Source: Siderastrea radians
Lineage: Eukaryota; Cnidaria; Anthozoa; Scleractinia; Rhizangiidae
NCBI GenBank assembly: GCA_964017195.1
Contig: OZ024890.1
Location: 18,537,201-18,601,200, forward strand
DNA length: 64,000 nt
Direction: 5' to 3'
Part shown: positions 40,188 to 52,400 of the stretch, piece after piece
Position numbering within the stretch: position 1 is the first letter of the stretch
Layout: each line of letters starts with the position of its first letter
The notes under the pieces: generated by a model
The model's input: only the letters and a program-made list of their open reading frames with translations
The model's database searches: none
Told to the model about the DNA's origin: nothing
Translations under genes and position numbers: made by a program

Positions 40188-41598
40188 GTCAAACCCGCCT
40201 GCGATTCTTGTAAAGGCGTGTCAAAGGTGTAGTCAACTCCTTCTTCGATTCGTATCAAAGGTGTGCCAGCCGGAGTAGCACACTTTTGGTGAGCTACGCA
40301 CTCTTTAGCACACCAAAAGTGTGCCAAATCCGCTGAAACGTATGCTTGATCGTGGCAACCCAACCGGTGCCACAATCAAATCCGCTGAAACGTATATATT
40401 GTTTTCGAAAAGATTTCCAGTATTTGCATTAAAGTGTCTGGGTGTGACACCGGTGTAAGGAAGTGGTTATCACACTGAACAAGTAGATAAATTAACACTG
40501 ATTTAATTTCAGATTGATTTTCAAACAATGTGAAAATACCACTTAAATTAACTCATTTTTTAAAAGACAGAACTGAGTCTAGTGTTATCGAAGGAGAGCA
40601 AACAGAGTGGGTTATGCGATGTTTTCGACTGCAACCCACTGCTTGGGAACAAGCAGCGATGGAAAGACCTGTACATCCTCTGATCATAATGGATTTTCGA
40701 ACTGGTAACTCTCTTTTACAAACACCATCGTCCGGTAGGGATCGCGAGCTTTCACACTTCCTGACAAATTTCTCCATACTTAATAACAGAGGCGCTGTGC
40801 TCTCAGAGGAACAGAGCCTTTGAACTTCTGGTTACTACTGGTTTCACAAACACCTTAACAAGTTATTTGTCTCCTTTGAAAATGTCGTTAAAGTACCCTT
40901 TATCCACCAATTCCTGAAATTCAGAGTCATATCTCTGACAGTAGAATCGTTCATTTGTCACTGCGGACAAACATTCCCCTGATTTCGATTCCATGATTAC
41001 ATATGATTTTTAACTATAACTTTGCGTCATTCGTCAAACTGAAGAAGGACCCCGAAAGTAGTCAAAATTACCTGTAAGGAATAACACTGCACAAAACACC
41101 AATTTCACGATGACTTTAAGCTCACTATGAGGATTTACAATAGATATTTTGTTTTCTTCTTTTCTGCTGAATCACCCATCATGACAGTCACGAACAGGAT
41201 TTGCACAGAACGTGGTCGCACAACAAGTGAGTTGCACACAGTCCTCCTGACCAGCTCTTTAGAAATGGGTTTCCTGTGATTGGCGAATCGATATCCCCGG
41301 AAAAACCCCGCCTTCGTTCCCGGTTCTAATCAAGTCTACATGTTTACCCGACACGTCGCAGCATCATACTCGTAACATGTCGAAAAGTTTTAACGGTAAT
41401 GGACTGTCAAAACCGTGTAAACGCTCCTATTTTCCCACCTTTCAATAGCCTTCACCCAGTGACCACACTATTATGTATCCGTGATATTATCACATTGCAG
41501 GGTGGTAACGAGGAATGTTTTTTCTTCGCTGATCCCATTTTCGTACGCAAATTTCTGATACTTGATTCCAAAAGCGTGACCCATATTCGTCCCTGATC
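40188..41598. other. Intergenic stretch without supported genes
   Basis: The frame 40530-40823 (97 codons) has no recognisable motif and no clear splice context. Nothing else stands out. Confidence 0.45.
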
Positions 41599-41607
41599 CC
41601 ACAAATA

Positions 41608-41696
41608 TAGTCTCCTACGCAGCCGTTTTTAGTGGCGTCACGTGGGGGGGGGGGAGCGTTGCGTGACGCCACTAAAAACGGCTGCGTAGGAGACTA
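41608..41696. mobile_element. 89-bp foldback MITE with 9-bp target duplication
   Basis: TAGTCTCCTACGCAGCCGTT and its exact complement form long arms around a G12 loop. CCACAAATA is duplicated at 41599-41607 and 41697-41705. Relative of 34702-34754. Confidence 0.85.
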
Positions 41697-41962
41697 CCAC
41701 AAATATGGTACAGCCTGATCCCTGATTCCCGATCCCATGGTCTGAGATCCCTGAGCCCAGGGTTGTGATCTCAGATCCCATCCTTCTGATCCCTGATCCC
41801 ACCCCTTTGATCCCTGATCCCACATAGGAGACTACCACAAATATGGTACAGCCTGATCCCTGATCCCCGATCCCATGGTCTGAGATCCCTGAGCCCAGGT
41901 TGTGATCTCAGATCCCATCCTTCTGATCCCTGATCCCACCCTTTTGATCCCTGATCCCACAT
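41687..41962. repeat. 138-bp tandem duplication of a GATCCCTGATCCC-rich unit
   Basis: Two near-identical 138-base units (starting at 41687 and 41825) are each composed of TGATCCC/TGAGATCCC motifs. Each starts with the right end of the MITE at 41608-41696, so the duplication followed the MITE insertion. Confidence 0.85.
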
Positions 41963-42916
41963 ACCCCGTTACGACCCTGACATTGAGTTAACGGCCACGC
42001 AAGTTCACGGTCATCCCTTGTCCGAATGCATGCGGCGACGGATTTTGTTGCTCGTCTGAGTCTTAGAAACGGCAACTACCACAGAACAGTATACCGGTAA
42101 CGGTAAAAGTAAGGAGAATCTAAAAGTCATGCCGAGGATTCTGAATACAACCAATACAGAAAATTAATTTAAGCCGCTAAAACAACATCTCCGAAGCGTG
42201 ACCTAACGCAACTTTAGTGACATTTGAGGAAAAAAAAAACAAAAACAACCAGAACATCAACAACAAACAAAACAACAACAACAGCAGCAACTGGACAGTT
42301 AAACCAAGTTCCCAAAAAAACTTGCTGTGCCGAGTCGCAGCTGGTGGCATTTCCATTTTTGTGACATTGAGGTGTACGTGGTACCGCAACATCTTTAGTA
42401 AGGAGCAATCGACAACTGGTCAATAAGAGCTGAAACGGTTAACAATACGACATCGATCACTAATATAGTGTTTTCAATTTCGAAGCTGAAACGGAACTTA
42501 AAATATGACATCGGTCAAAACAATGTTGTCAACTGAGGGATGGGGATGGAAAATTTCAACAGAAAAACAGCTGATTGCGAAATTTTTAGGTTCTATCAGA
42601 AAAAAAATCAGCCAGAATTTTAACTATTTTATGGCTCATCGAGAGCAGCTGTCCTATCCAGCAATTACTGTATCTGTGGGCTCCTGTTTGCAGGCGATCA
42701 CGTTATTCCTAGCACGTGCCGACTGAATACTGTTTTAATATTGAGAAGCTCTCCGTTGGTATAAAAAATTACTTGCGTTGCGTGTAGAAGGCTTGAAACA
42801 TCTTCAAAGCACACACCCAGTTTTTGTGTACATTGAAAAGATCAAAATACATGCTAACTTAGCACATTCCTGAAAGACGTGTAATCGATCGTGAACTGAA
42901 TTAATTTGTCTTTCCG

Positions 42917-43198
42917 CTAGATTATGCAAATGCACTCAATCTTATAAGTTTTGAAGAAAGCTAAATTACCTTTTGTTACTGCCAGAAGCTCAAAGGCGAT
43001 AACTAAACAGCCGTGATCGAATTCTAACAAAAGCTCTCTTACATAGCCGGGGTTTGTCCCTAAATTGTTGTAAACCGGCAATGACGTCATCAGATCGCGG
43101 GATTTGCATCCTATAAATTCGAATGACAGGGCGACGAGCATGATACTACGTGAATCGTAGATTTGGTTGTCATCCTTTCTGTAAGCGATCAAGCACAT
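42917..43198 (-). CDS. Unidentified 93-codon frame upstream of the CD109-like gene
   Basis: The minus-strand frame contains a protein-like stretch (SLPVYNNLGTNPGYVRELLL, FDHGCLVIAFELLAVTKG) and a GTAAC donor-like sequence after ELLAV. It lies 290 bases upstream of, and divergent from, the CD109-like start. I do not recognise it. It may be an exon, a repeat-derived sequence or chance. Confidence 0.25.
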   Translation of the reverse strand: MCLIAYRKDDNQIYDSRSIMLVALSFEFIGCKSRDLMTSLPVYNNLGTNPGYVRELLLEFDHGCLVIAFELLAVTKGNLAFFKTYKIECICII

Positions 43199-43487
43199 TT
43201 CACGAAGTTTGGTGAGATCGAGCTTTCATTGTTATGTGTTTTTAAACTCAAATGCAATGCTCCAACTCTGGCCTTCATTGTTAAAGCGGAAATTTTCATC
43301 CTCGCGGTAGCTCAGTTCGCTTGAGTTTGCGGGGGATACTTTATAGATCAGAGTTTATTTTTTGTTGATTTTAAAATAGTACTTAGAGCTTTCCAACTTT
43401 AAGCAGAACAACGGTAGTTTAAAGTGAGTGTCTTACCCCAATTCAATCGCTTTCAGGTCAAAACAGGACACGAAAGAAATTGCAGCC

Positions 43488-46400
43488 ATGTTTGTCCTAA
43501 TTTTGGTGTGCACTGCATTGTCCTTGACAGCTGCTCGCGAAGTAAACAAGTAAGTTTTAACACAAAGTTTACTATTTCTTCGATTTAACATTAACACTTG
43601 TTTTTGCTAAATGCAAACTCTGAAGGTGAGTGATAAAAGCATCTGTCGAGGGGAAGATTTTTTTGCTTGTTTACCCTGGAATTGTTATCAGTTGAATCCC
43701 GGATTTGGATCACTTCGATTCCAAATATCGAATTCAATCATCATCATTTGCATGATAAACCCTCGTTGTCATTTATTATCTATTAAACTTGTAATTTTTT
43801 CGCTCAAGTGACTTAAAATAATTATTTAAATCAAAATCTAAGCTGGGTAAGACGGTCTAAGACGTAGATGCAATGATTTCATTGACAGATGCATATGTTT
43901 CGTGCGCTTTTACAGCTGTGGAAAAACGTCCTGGTCGATTATTCAACCTTGAAAGCTCACTGTTTCAGTGTCATCATTATACTTCTATGCGAGGGCCAAA
44001 AAAAGATCATTATCATAACAGATACCGCTTTTCACGAGGGTATTTCTTTGCGATTTCAGAGAAAATAAGGTCTTGCAAGCTTCATTGGTTTGCCCCAGGG
44101 GTTTGCCCCTTGGGTTGTCCCAAGGGATAATAATTATTGTAAAGGAGTTAGTGGAGCAATATAGAAACTTTTCTCCGGGGTGCCCCTACCCAAGGTCAAA
44201 GAATCGTTCTAACCCCTTGTGTTCTCTGGGGGCAATCCAGTGGCATGTGTATTAAAGTTTTACAGAAATGTAGTCTTTTTTTCATTGGAAAACTCGGGTA
44301 CAATAGATTGGTCTCAAGGACATTCTAGATTACCATAATGATTATAGTTCCAAATTAAGGATCTGTTACCAATGAACGTGCAATGATATGAGAGATATTT
44401 TAATTCATAATAGCAAACTGGTATCCTAGGGGGAGAGACTTGGACATGAAGTGACAGGGGTGTTTGCCATACTATTTGAGAGTTAAAACTTGTGGTTTGG
44501 TACATGTACTTCTTAGATATATTCAACAATGTGTAGTTTCAGAAGAAAATCCATACCCACCCCATAGAAGGTCATCAGAAATTCCTAGGGAGAGGGGAGT
44601 CTTAAAAGCCAAAATTTTAGAAACAAAGTATGAAGCTAAGCTGGAATTTCTTGGGGGGAGGGGGGGGGGTGCAAAACAAAAAACCTTCTGTGGGGGCTGT
44701 ATGGATATTTTCTGGAACTACACAATTTATTATTCCGTGAGCATGAGTTTGATATGAGATGGCAAATAATGCGCCAAGGTAATCACCACCTAGGTAATCA
44801 CCTTATATCCAACGAGTGTAAGTTGGTTATTGTTTTATGAAATTCTCAACTTTGGTAAACATTGCAGTTTTTTGTGCTTCATTTTTGGACAAAACATTTG
44901 CTTTGCCTTGAGAACTTCTGAACACCGTAGCACCTGACATGGTAATATAAGGCAAAAAAAAAAAGGGTTATTTGCTGCGGCATGATAACCTGTGTGCAGT
45001 TAACCAATAGGAAAGTTGGAAATTCAAAAACCAAGATTGAGAATTTAATGAAAGGTATGAAAATCTGAAATGACCTTGACTAGAATATCTTGCACAATTG
45101 CAGCTTTTAGGCTAAAAGCCAGGAAAAATATGACTGGAGATATAACTAATTGTCAGAATTGATAGGCCAGTTTAAGGGGTGAAAATGAATTCAAACTACC
45201 ATCCCACAAAACAAGATTCTGGTACATGTCCACTTCAACGTTTCTGACAAAGCACCTCTGTCACTTGTGTGTGGAGTCCTGCCCTGGGAACAGGCACGCC
45301 TACCCTTCATAGCTTGGCTGTCTTTTATAAACACTGGTAGCTCTTTTCCTGCAATATACTCTACATTCTAAGCAATTTTTATAGAAAAAAATAGATTGAA
45401 TAAACTAGATGAGAGTTATTGTTTACTGCAGTGGCTTTATTGTGATTGTTTTCCTTTACAGCACATACTTCATAGTGTCTCCTAGTGTGTTCAGACCAGG
45501 GCAGCCTTACAAACTGCGAGTGACTTTAAGCAGTTCTGTCAATGCACCAGTAAACATTGATTGTGCTATTATTATAATGAATACCAAGCAGAAACTCATG
45601 ATTGCAAGTCAGAGTGGTGTGTTCAACCCAGGTGAGTGGGTGCACACTGCTTAATAGTAAGTAAATAAATCCGGTCCTATCATTGCACTTGTGTAACCGT
45701 AAGGGAGAGACCTCTCTCATATTGTAAGCCTGGTGGTCCCCAGAGGTCTCCTTGCCATTCATTATTTGAATGATTAATTTGTAATATATGATACATGAAC
45801 ATGTAATTAAGTCCTTACTGTGTGAATCAAAAACCTGTGGACAGTTTGATGCGATTTTGAGTTTTGTAGCCACCAATCAGATGCAAGGTGAAACAAACAA
45901 GGGTTTTTTCCATGGAAATAGTTTGTTGCATTCCTGTATAATTATGTAATCTTTCCATTGTTACGGTAGTTTACCTATCTTCTTTTGTACGTGAAGTGCA
46001 CATTTGAATTGAGTGATTTGGAAAAAAAAAGAGAGAGAGAGAAGTTTGAAACTGCAGACTTGAAGTTGCCCCTAACCACAGCAGCTTTCAAACCAGATAG
46101 ATTTGGCTTTCAGACCAACACATTATTCCTTATAATGGGTGTCGGAAGGACAAGTGCATCACTGAATTTTTTCTGATTCTGCATGTCATCAATAAACTGT
46201 TTTGTTTTGTTCTATTTTTGCAGGAACCACAGATGAATTAACATTACAGGTATCTTAATACTGTCAATAGAAACTGATTGAGTAAATATTGCACTCCTAC
46301 CCTACAGTGTTCAGGTGGCTCATATGGTCAGAGCTTAAACCAGTTAATGTGGCATGAAACAACTGAAAAGAACTACGACTCACTATGGGTGGGGTGTTAG

Positions 46401-49400
46401 GGCTACCCAAGCATTATTTTGTTGCCAGTTCCCATTTATACACCTGGGTAGAGAGAGACAATGTGGGGTAAAGGTTCTTGTACCTAAGGAAACAAAACAA
46501 CGATGCAGAGACTAACCTACAATCAGTGTCAGTTTGTTGGAACACTGTCAGTATGAATTAATTGTCTCCCTCCCTCTCCCACTAGGCAATGTTGTAAAAA
46601 CGTTTCAACCAAATAAATGAAGGCAAGCACTCACAACACTATGCAACACTGAATGAGGTATGAGGGGAGGGTGTTCCAATGACTTGCGTCACTGATTGTA
46701 GCTTTGAACCTGATTAACATCCTGATTGACAGTTTGACATGCTAGCCACTACATCACCACATAATTTGATCATGAGTTACCTGACTCAACTGTACGTGTA
46801 ATAGGCCATTTCCAAGTTGTCTTGTGCCTCTTTTTTAAAGCGAGTCTTAATGCTCAGCCTTTTGTATCCAAATGAGTTTTCATTCACATGCAAAATAATA
46901 TTCATTTTCATATGAAAGGATGTGCACCAGGCCTCACTCTGAAAAAGAGGCACAAGACAACATGGAAATGGCCTATTTATAAATCAGGTCAAATGCACAG
47001 TCATACTCTTTGTTGTTGTTGTTTGTTTTTAGATTCCACATGGTGTAGCCTCCTCATCTGTTGGCTATCAGTTGTCTGTAAATGGGACAGGTGGTATCAA
47101 GTTTTCTCAGACAAGGTATATTCGTTTCATGGAAAAGGGTTTTACCATTTACATACAGACGGATAAAGCCATTTACAAGCCAGGACAGAATGGTATGTGT
47201 ATGTTGAAAGAAAAAGCTGATTTTGAATTCCAGACAACTGAAATACTACATACTACATATGTATGCTAGGGACATTTACTTACATTATTTTGTACAGGTC
47301 TTAGTAATCTTATTTATTTATTTATTTATTTATTTGTTAATTTATTTATTTATTAACAATATTTAGGCAGAGATGCCCAGTTCAGCATATGCTGGTTTAA
47401 ATGGGGCTCTGTAAACTGTCTAACAACCACCTAGACAATAAATTCGAAATGATCTTGAAGAATAAATAAATAAATAAATAAATAATTATATAACACACAC
47501 AGAGAATAAACAATAAGCAATAAAAGGCGTATTGATGATCACACTTTTCAGCATCTGAAGTGCTTTTTTAGGCCTGATTTGAAAAGCGACATATCGCGCA
47601 CATTTCCTAAGTCTGACAGCAGTGTATTCCATATTTTAGCTCCACTGTACCTAAAGGATCCCTGGTACTTGGATGTCCTTGCCAGGGGCAGTCGGAGCAG
47701 ATCTCTGTGTCACGTGTTATATGAGTGATACTCACACTAGCGGCTAAAATTCGTTATGTAAGTAAGGTGGTGCTAAGCCATGTAATCTTTCCTGGAATAC
47801 ACACATAACAATTCTTCCACAAGTATGGACAGTAAATTTGTCAGTGTTATGGGTGATGAGAATATTAACTATAAATATCAGTGGAAGCAGACTAAAGGTT
47901 CATTCTTTCTTTATTTCAGTTCTAATGCGAATCTTTGGAGTACACCCAGACCTGAAAGTTTACACTGGCAATGTAAGAGTTTGTAGTTATTTTATAATTA
48001 TATATATTTGTTTTGATGAGAAAGTTCACAGTTCATCATCAATGAAAAGTGATGATGTCATGTGTGTGTATTAACTTTAACTGTCCAATCATGTTGTCTT
48101 CCATGCATGTTTCAATGACATAATAATTTGTTATTCTTAGCTATAAGGGTGGGCCCAAATCAATACCAAATACTTGATAATTAAAAATAATTATTGATTT
48201 TGGGTTTGGTTTAAAAAATATCCATATTGGCGAGCATTATCATTGATAGATTTCGATCCTTTTTGACACTGCTCATTGACCACCTGGAAGAAAAATGTCG
48301 CATGTGTATTGCGCAGTGTTCTCAGAAGTTTTGTTTCTGTGAACATCAAGTGGAATCCTTTCAAGCACAAGCAGTTAATTATTGCACTTGATCAGTTAAC
48401 ACTTGATTGTATAAGATCGTCCCACCCTTACCTGACAGTACCTATCAGTTATTTAATAGCTGACTTTGTGTCAATTTTAAAATAATAATATTGGTTTCAC
48501 TGACGAAATAATTGTGCTTTCTGTTTTTATCAGATGACAGTGGATGTTTTGGTAAGTGCATGGTGCTGATGCATTTGTTTTATAATAATTGAATATCTGA
48601 CTCGCAATTTAATCCTTTGATTTAATCCGCTTAATAATCTTTTGATTTAATCCGGTTTAACAGTTTATCATATAGTGAAGAGTTTATTTAGGAAATAGAA
48701 AATGGTGTCGCATTAGTACATAACTTAATACAAATACAAGAGGGAAACTGGAAAAATTCAAAAGTAGTTTACGTGTACCCAAGCCACAGCCACTGAGGGC
48801 CAGGGCTCGAGACTAACGGTAGCCAACTAGTCACAGACTAGTAAAAATTCCGTTTTGGCTAGTAGGTTTGTGGCTTTCACTAGCCATTTTGGCTAGTGAA
48901 AATTTCAAAGCACTAAAGCACCGGATGGAAACCAAACTGACTATTACTTCTGATGATCGGATCCCAAAAGCAAATTGAGTAAAAGGATATCATAAGTTCG
49001 TATGATACTGTCTTGTTTTGTCCTCTCAAAGTTTCTCCCTACTAATTCTCAGTTGGCAACGTTTCTCTGTCATTACTAGTCGTTCCAACGAAATCAGCCG
49101 TCTTCAGAACGTCTCACCTCAGTTACGTTTCCTTGAAAGGTCCGTTAGTGCGTTCATATGAAATTAGTCTAGTTTCGTACGTTCACACAATTCTTTAGCC
49201 TTCTCTTACTGATCGACTTTTTTCCATTCACTACTACGTTCGTACAATATCAATTTATCTTCCCATGAAGCGTTCCTCTCTAGGAAACGTTGTTCGTATA
49301 ATCTTAGTCTTGTCTTCACAACGTTTCTCCGTATGTACGTTCGTCGACTAATTAATCTTGCGTTCTCAAGGTTTCTCCATACGCCATTAGCACGTTCGCA

Positions 49401-52400
49401 CGATACTGGTCTTGTCTTCTCAAGGTTTTCAGTGTCTTAGTGCATTTGTACGATAGTCTAGGCACTTCTTGGCGTTTCTCAGTACGTTTGTATTTCATAC
49501 GGTATTAGTCTTGTCTTCTCTACGTTTATCCATACGTTAGTGCGATATTAACTGTATCCCCTACATTTTCCAGTAATTTATTGTCCCACCGTAATAATTT
49601 TGTCTGTTCGGCGTTCTTCCATACGTTACACGTTCTTACAGAACTAGTTTTGTCTGACAACGTTTCTCCGTAAGTTAGTAGTTCCAGATACAGCTATTTC
49701 AATTAACGTTGTCGGACAATCTTCGCGACAAGACTGCAAGGTGACATGGGTAATTTATTAATAAATATACCAAACTTAGGCTATTGCTCACCCCTACAGA
49801 AAATAGATCACATAGACAAGTGTTTCTGGTACTTTTACCCATCCTATGGCAGTGACAGCCGCAAAATTACAGCCGAAACACAGAAGATGTACAGCTACCC
49901 ATACTAACTTTCGGTCTTGTCGTGTAAGCTCGAGGCTTTAAAATCCGACAACGTTAATTGAAATAGCTGTATAATTAGCCTCAGTGTCTCCTCAACTTGC
50001 CTCTGTACTTGGGACGTTGGCAGTGTGTCTCCCTACTTTAGTGCATTTGCAACTAACGTGTTCGATATGACGTTTCTACGTACCTAAGTAAGTTCGAACA
50101 AAAAACGTCTGGCTAGTAAAAATTTATTATGGCTAGTGAAATCAAACCTCTCACTAGCCACTAGGCTACTAAGCTGAAAAGTTAGTCTCGAGCCCTGGAG
50201 GGCTTAATGCTAAGTACTTTCAAATTCTTCACTACATTTGTTATATTTTAATACATGCTCTGACCAATTGCATAGCCATTTGAGATGAAGTTAGTGTTAT
50301 TATTAACACTAGTGTGAGATCAAACAACATTTGTTTGGCTTTATTTTGGGAGAAATAGCAAATAGGCAGTTATACTAGTCTTCTGTTTATAGCCATCTCA
50401 ATCCGTGTCAAACAGATCTCCTCAGTAAGAAAAAGTGAGGATAGTGGGGTTGAACAGGGTTATTTAATTTGTGCTTATACAACCCAATCAGTCAAGGCAT
50501 ACATGACAAGAACTTTTGAAGTATTCATATATTGTATGACACCTGATTATGTTGCTGAAATCATTGAGGAAATTTATTATTAATAATGAGCCAGATGTCT
50601 TACAGCTGTGCATTTCATAAAATCCGGGAAATCAGATGTCAGTTAAATTTTCACAGGAGTTAATATAATAGCTGTTGGGTGCCAGGGATTTCCAGAGGCC
50701 TCCACTATGGTCTGTTACTCTGTTGCTGTCAAGTCCCTGCGACCCAGCCATGAGTCCCACATGCACTGGGCACCCATCACACTGACAAAAATACCTTGAC
50801 AATTGGTGTTCTTTGTTTCATGCTTGCAGGATCCTAATGGAAACAAAATGGCCCATTGGGTCAATCTGAACAGCCAATCAGGTTTGTATTATAGATTTAA
50901 GCAGCCTTCACATGCCAAACTAATGTTGGCCAACTCGTGTTGGCAAACTCAAATTGGTGTGTGCAAACAACACAACAACATGTTGGCAAACTGTTGGTGA
51001 GAATAGAGACATGTTCTATTTGTCGCCAACAGTTTGCCAACATGTTGTTTTGGCGTTCACACAGACCAATTTTGAGTTTGCCGACACAAGTAGGCCAACG
51101 TCAGTTTGACGTGTGAAGGCTGCTTTACAGTCATGCAGCTGCTTGAATTTCATTAAGCAAATAAATGTCATGGCATAAAATTATTTGACAAGAATATAAG
51201 CAATATGTAAATGAAATAGACAATAAAAGGAATTAAAGGGCTTAATACCGAATTAGAAAGTCCACAAAAATGTACTGTCTAAATGTGTTGACTGAATTCC
51301 TAGACTCACAGAAGTCACTGCTTTGCAATGATAATAGGGATAATTGATAATTTTTGATGAATAAATTAGTCCTGACTAATACAAGACATCGTAATAAATT
51401 GAAATAAAAATCCTTGGTTCAATTTTTATTTTCCTTTGTTTTAAACTTGTTAGATCATACATTACCTAGCATGCACAGAAACAAAGGAAAATAATAATTG
51501 AACCAAGGATAAAATCAAACCATGACTGATATACATTGACTTTATGTACTTTCTGTCATTTAGCAGTCTCATCTAGGAGTTCATGCTGTAGTTAGATCTC
51601 GTTATGAAATAAACTAAAATAAGGGCGCATCTTCCACTGTGCCCATTTTTATTTACTTTTTGTAAATTTTGTGGTTCAGAATTGCAGTTTACGACCGTGG
51701 ATGCCATTTGTAATTCCCACTAGAATTATTTTGTAAAAGCTTGCCAAACCTCAAAGGGGCCATTGTCCTGCCTCATACCTCAACAAAGGTCAAAACTCGA
51801 TAGCAGCATCAGTGGCCTTTCCAACAGACAGTGACATTTCTGTGCTTTTTTTTTTCACTGTAGGTGTCATCAAAAGAGAATTTCTCCTTTCCACACAGCC
51901 AGTTGAGGGGAACTGGAAAATTTCTGTTTTGGCAGCAGAGGTATATCATTTCTGGATACAGTCATTTCCATCAGTTTATTATATTATTGCAATCATTAGT
52001 AACTCGCCTTCTTCTGCCATTTGTTTTAAAAGAAATATTGTTCAAGTGTCTCTTGATTGTCTTTTCAAACTGTTGTGATCCATATTTAAAGACGCTATGT
52101 CACACTATTTTAGTATCTTTTTAAAAAGCTAACAATTGTCTTCGCTTCAATTGAATTCCAAAAATAAGGGTACTGGAATTATATGAAGATCATCGCAGTG
52201 AAGGTGTTTCAACTTAAGCAGTTGAAAAGAAGAAACCTGAAAAAATTCAGGCTTGAACGGGCATCGAACCCATGACCTCTGCGATACTGGTGCAGCGCTC
52301 TAACCAACTGAGCTATCAAGCCAACTGGGAGCTGGTCAATTGTGAGTTCGTACTTGTGACCTCACACGGGAAAACGTACACTTAAACGCTTATCCGTTAA

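Noticed and set aside
42177..42426. Hydrophobic or Asn-rich frames
   Set aside because: Arise from an AAC/AAAC-rich low-complexity stretch.
52250..52322. Functional tRNA-Thr gene on the minus strand (also 57340-57418)
   Set aside because: Cloverleaf has a mismatched anticodon stem and C at position 33, and the copies share a long non-tRNA tail, so they are SINEs.
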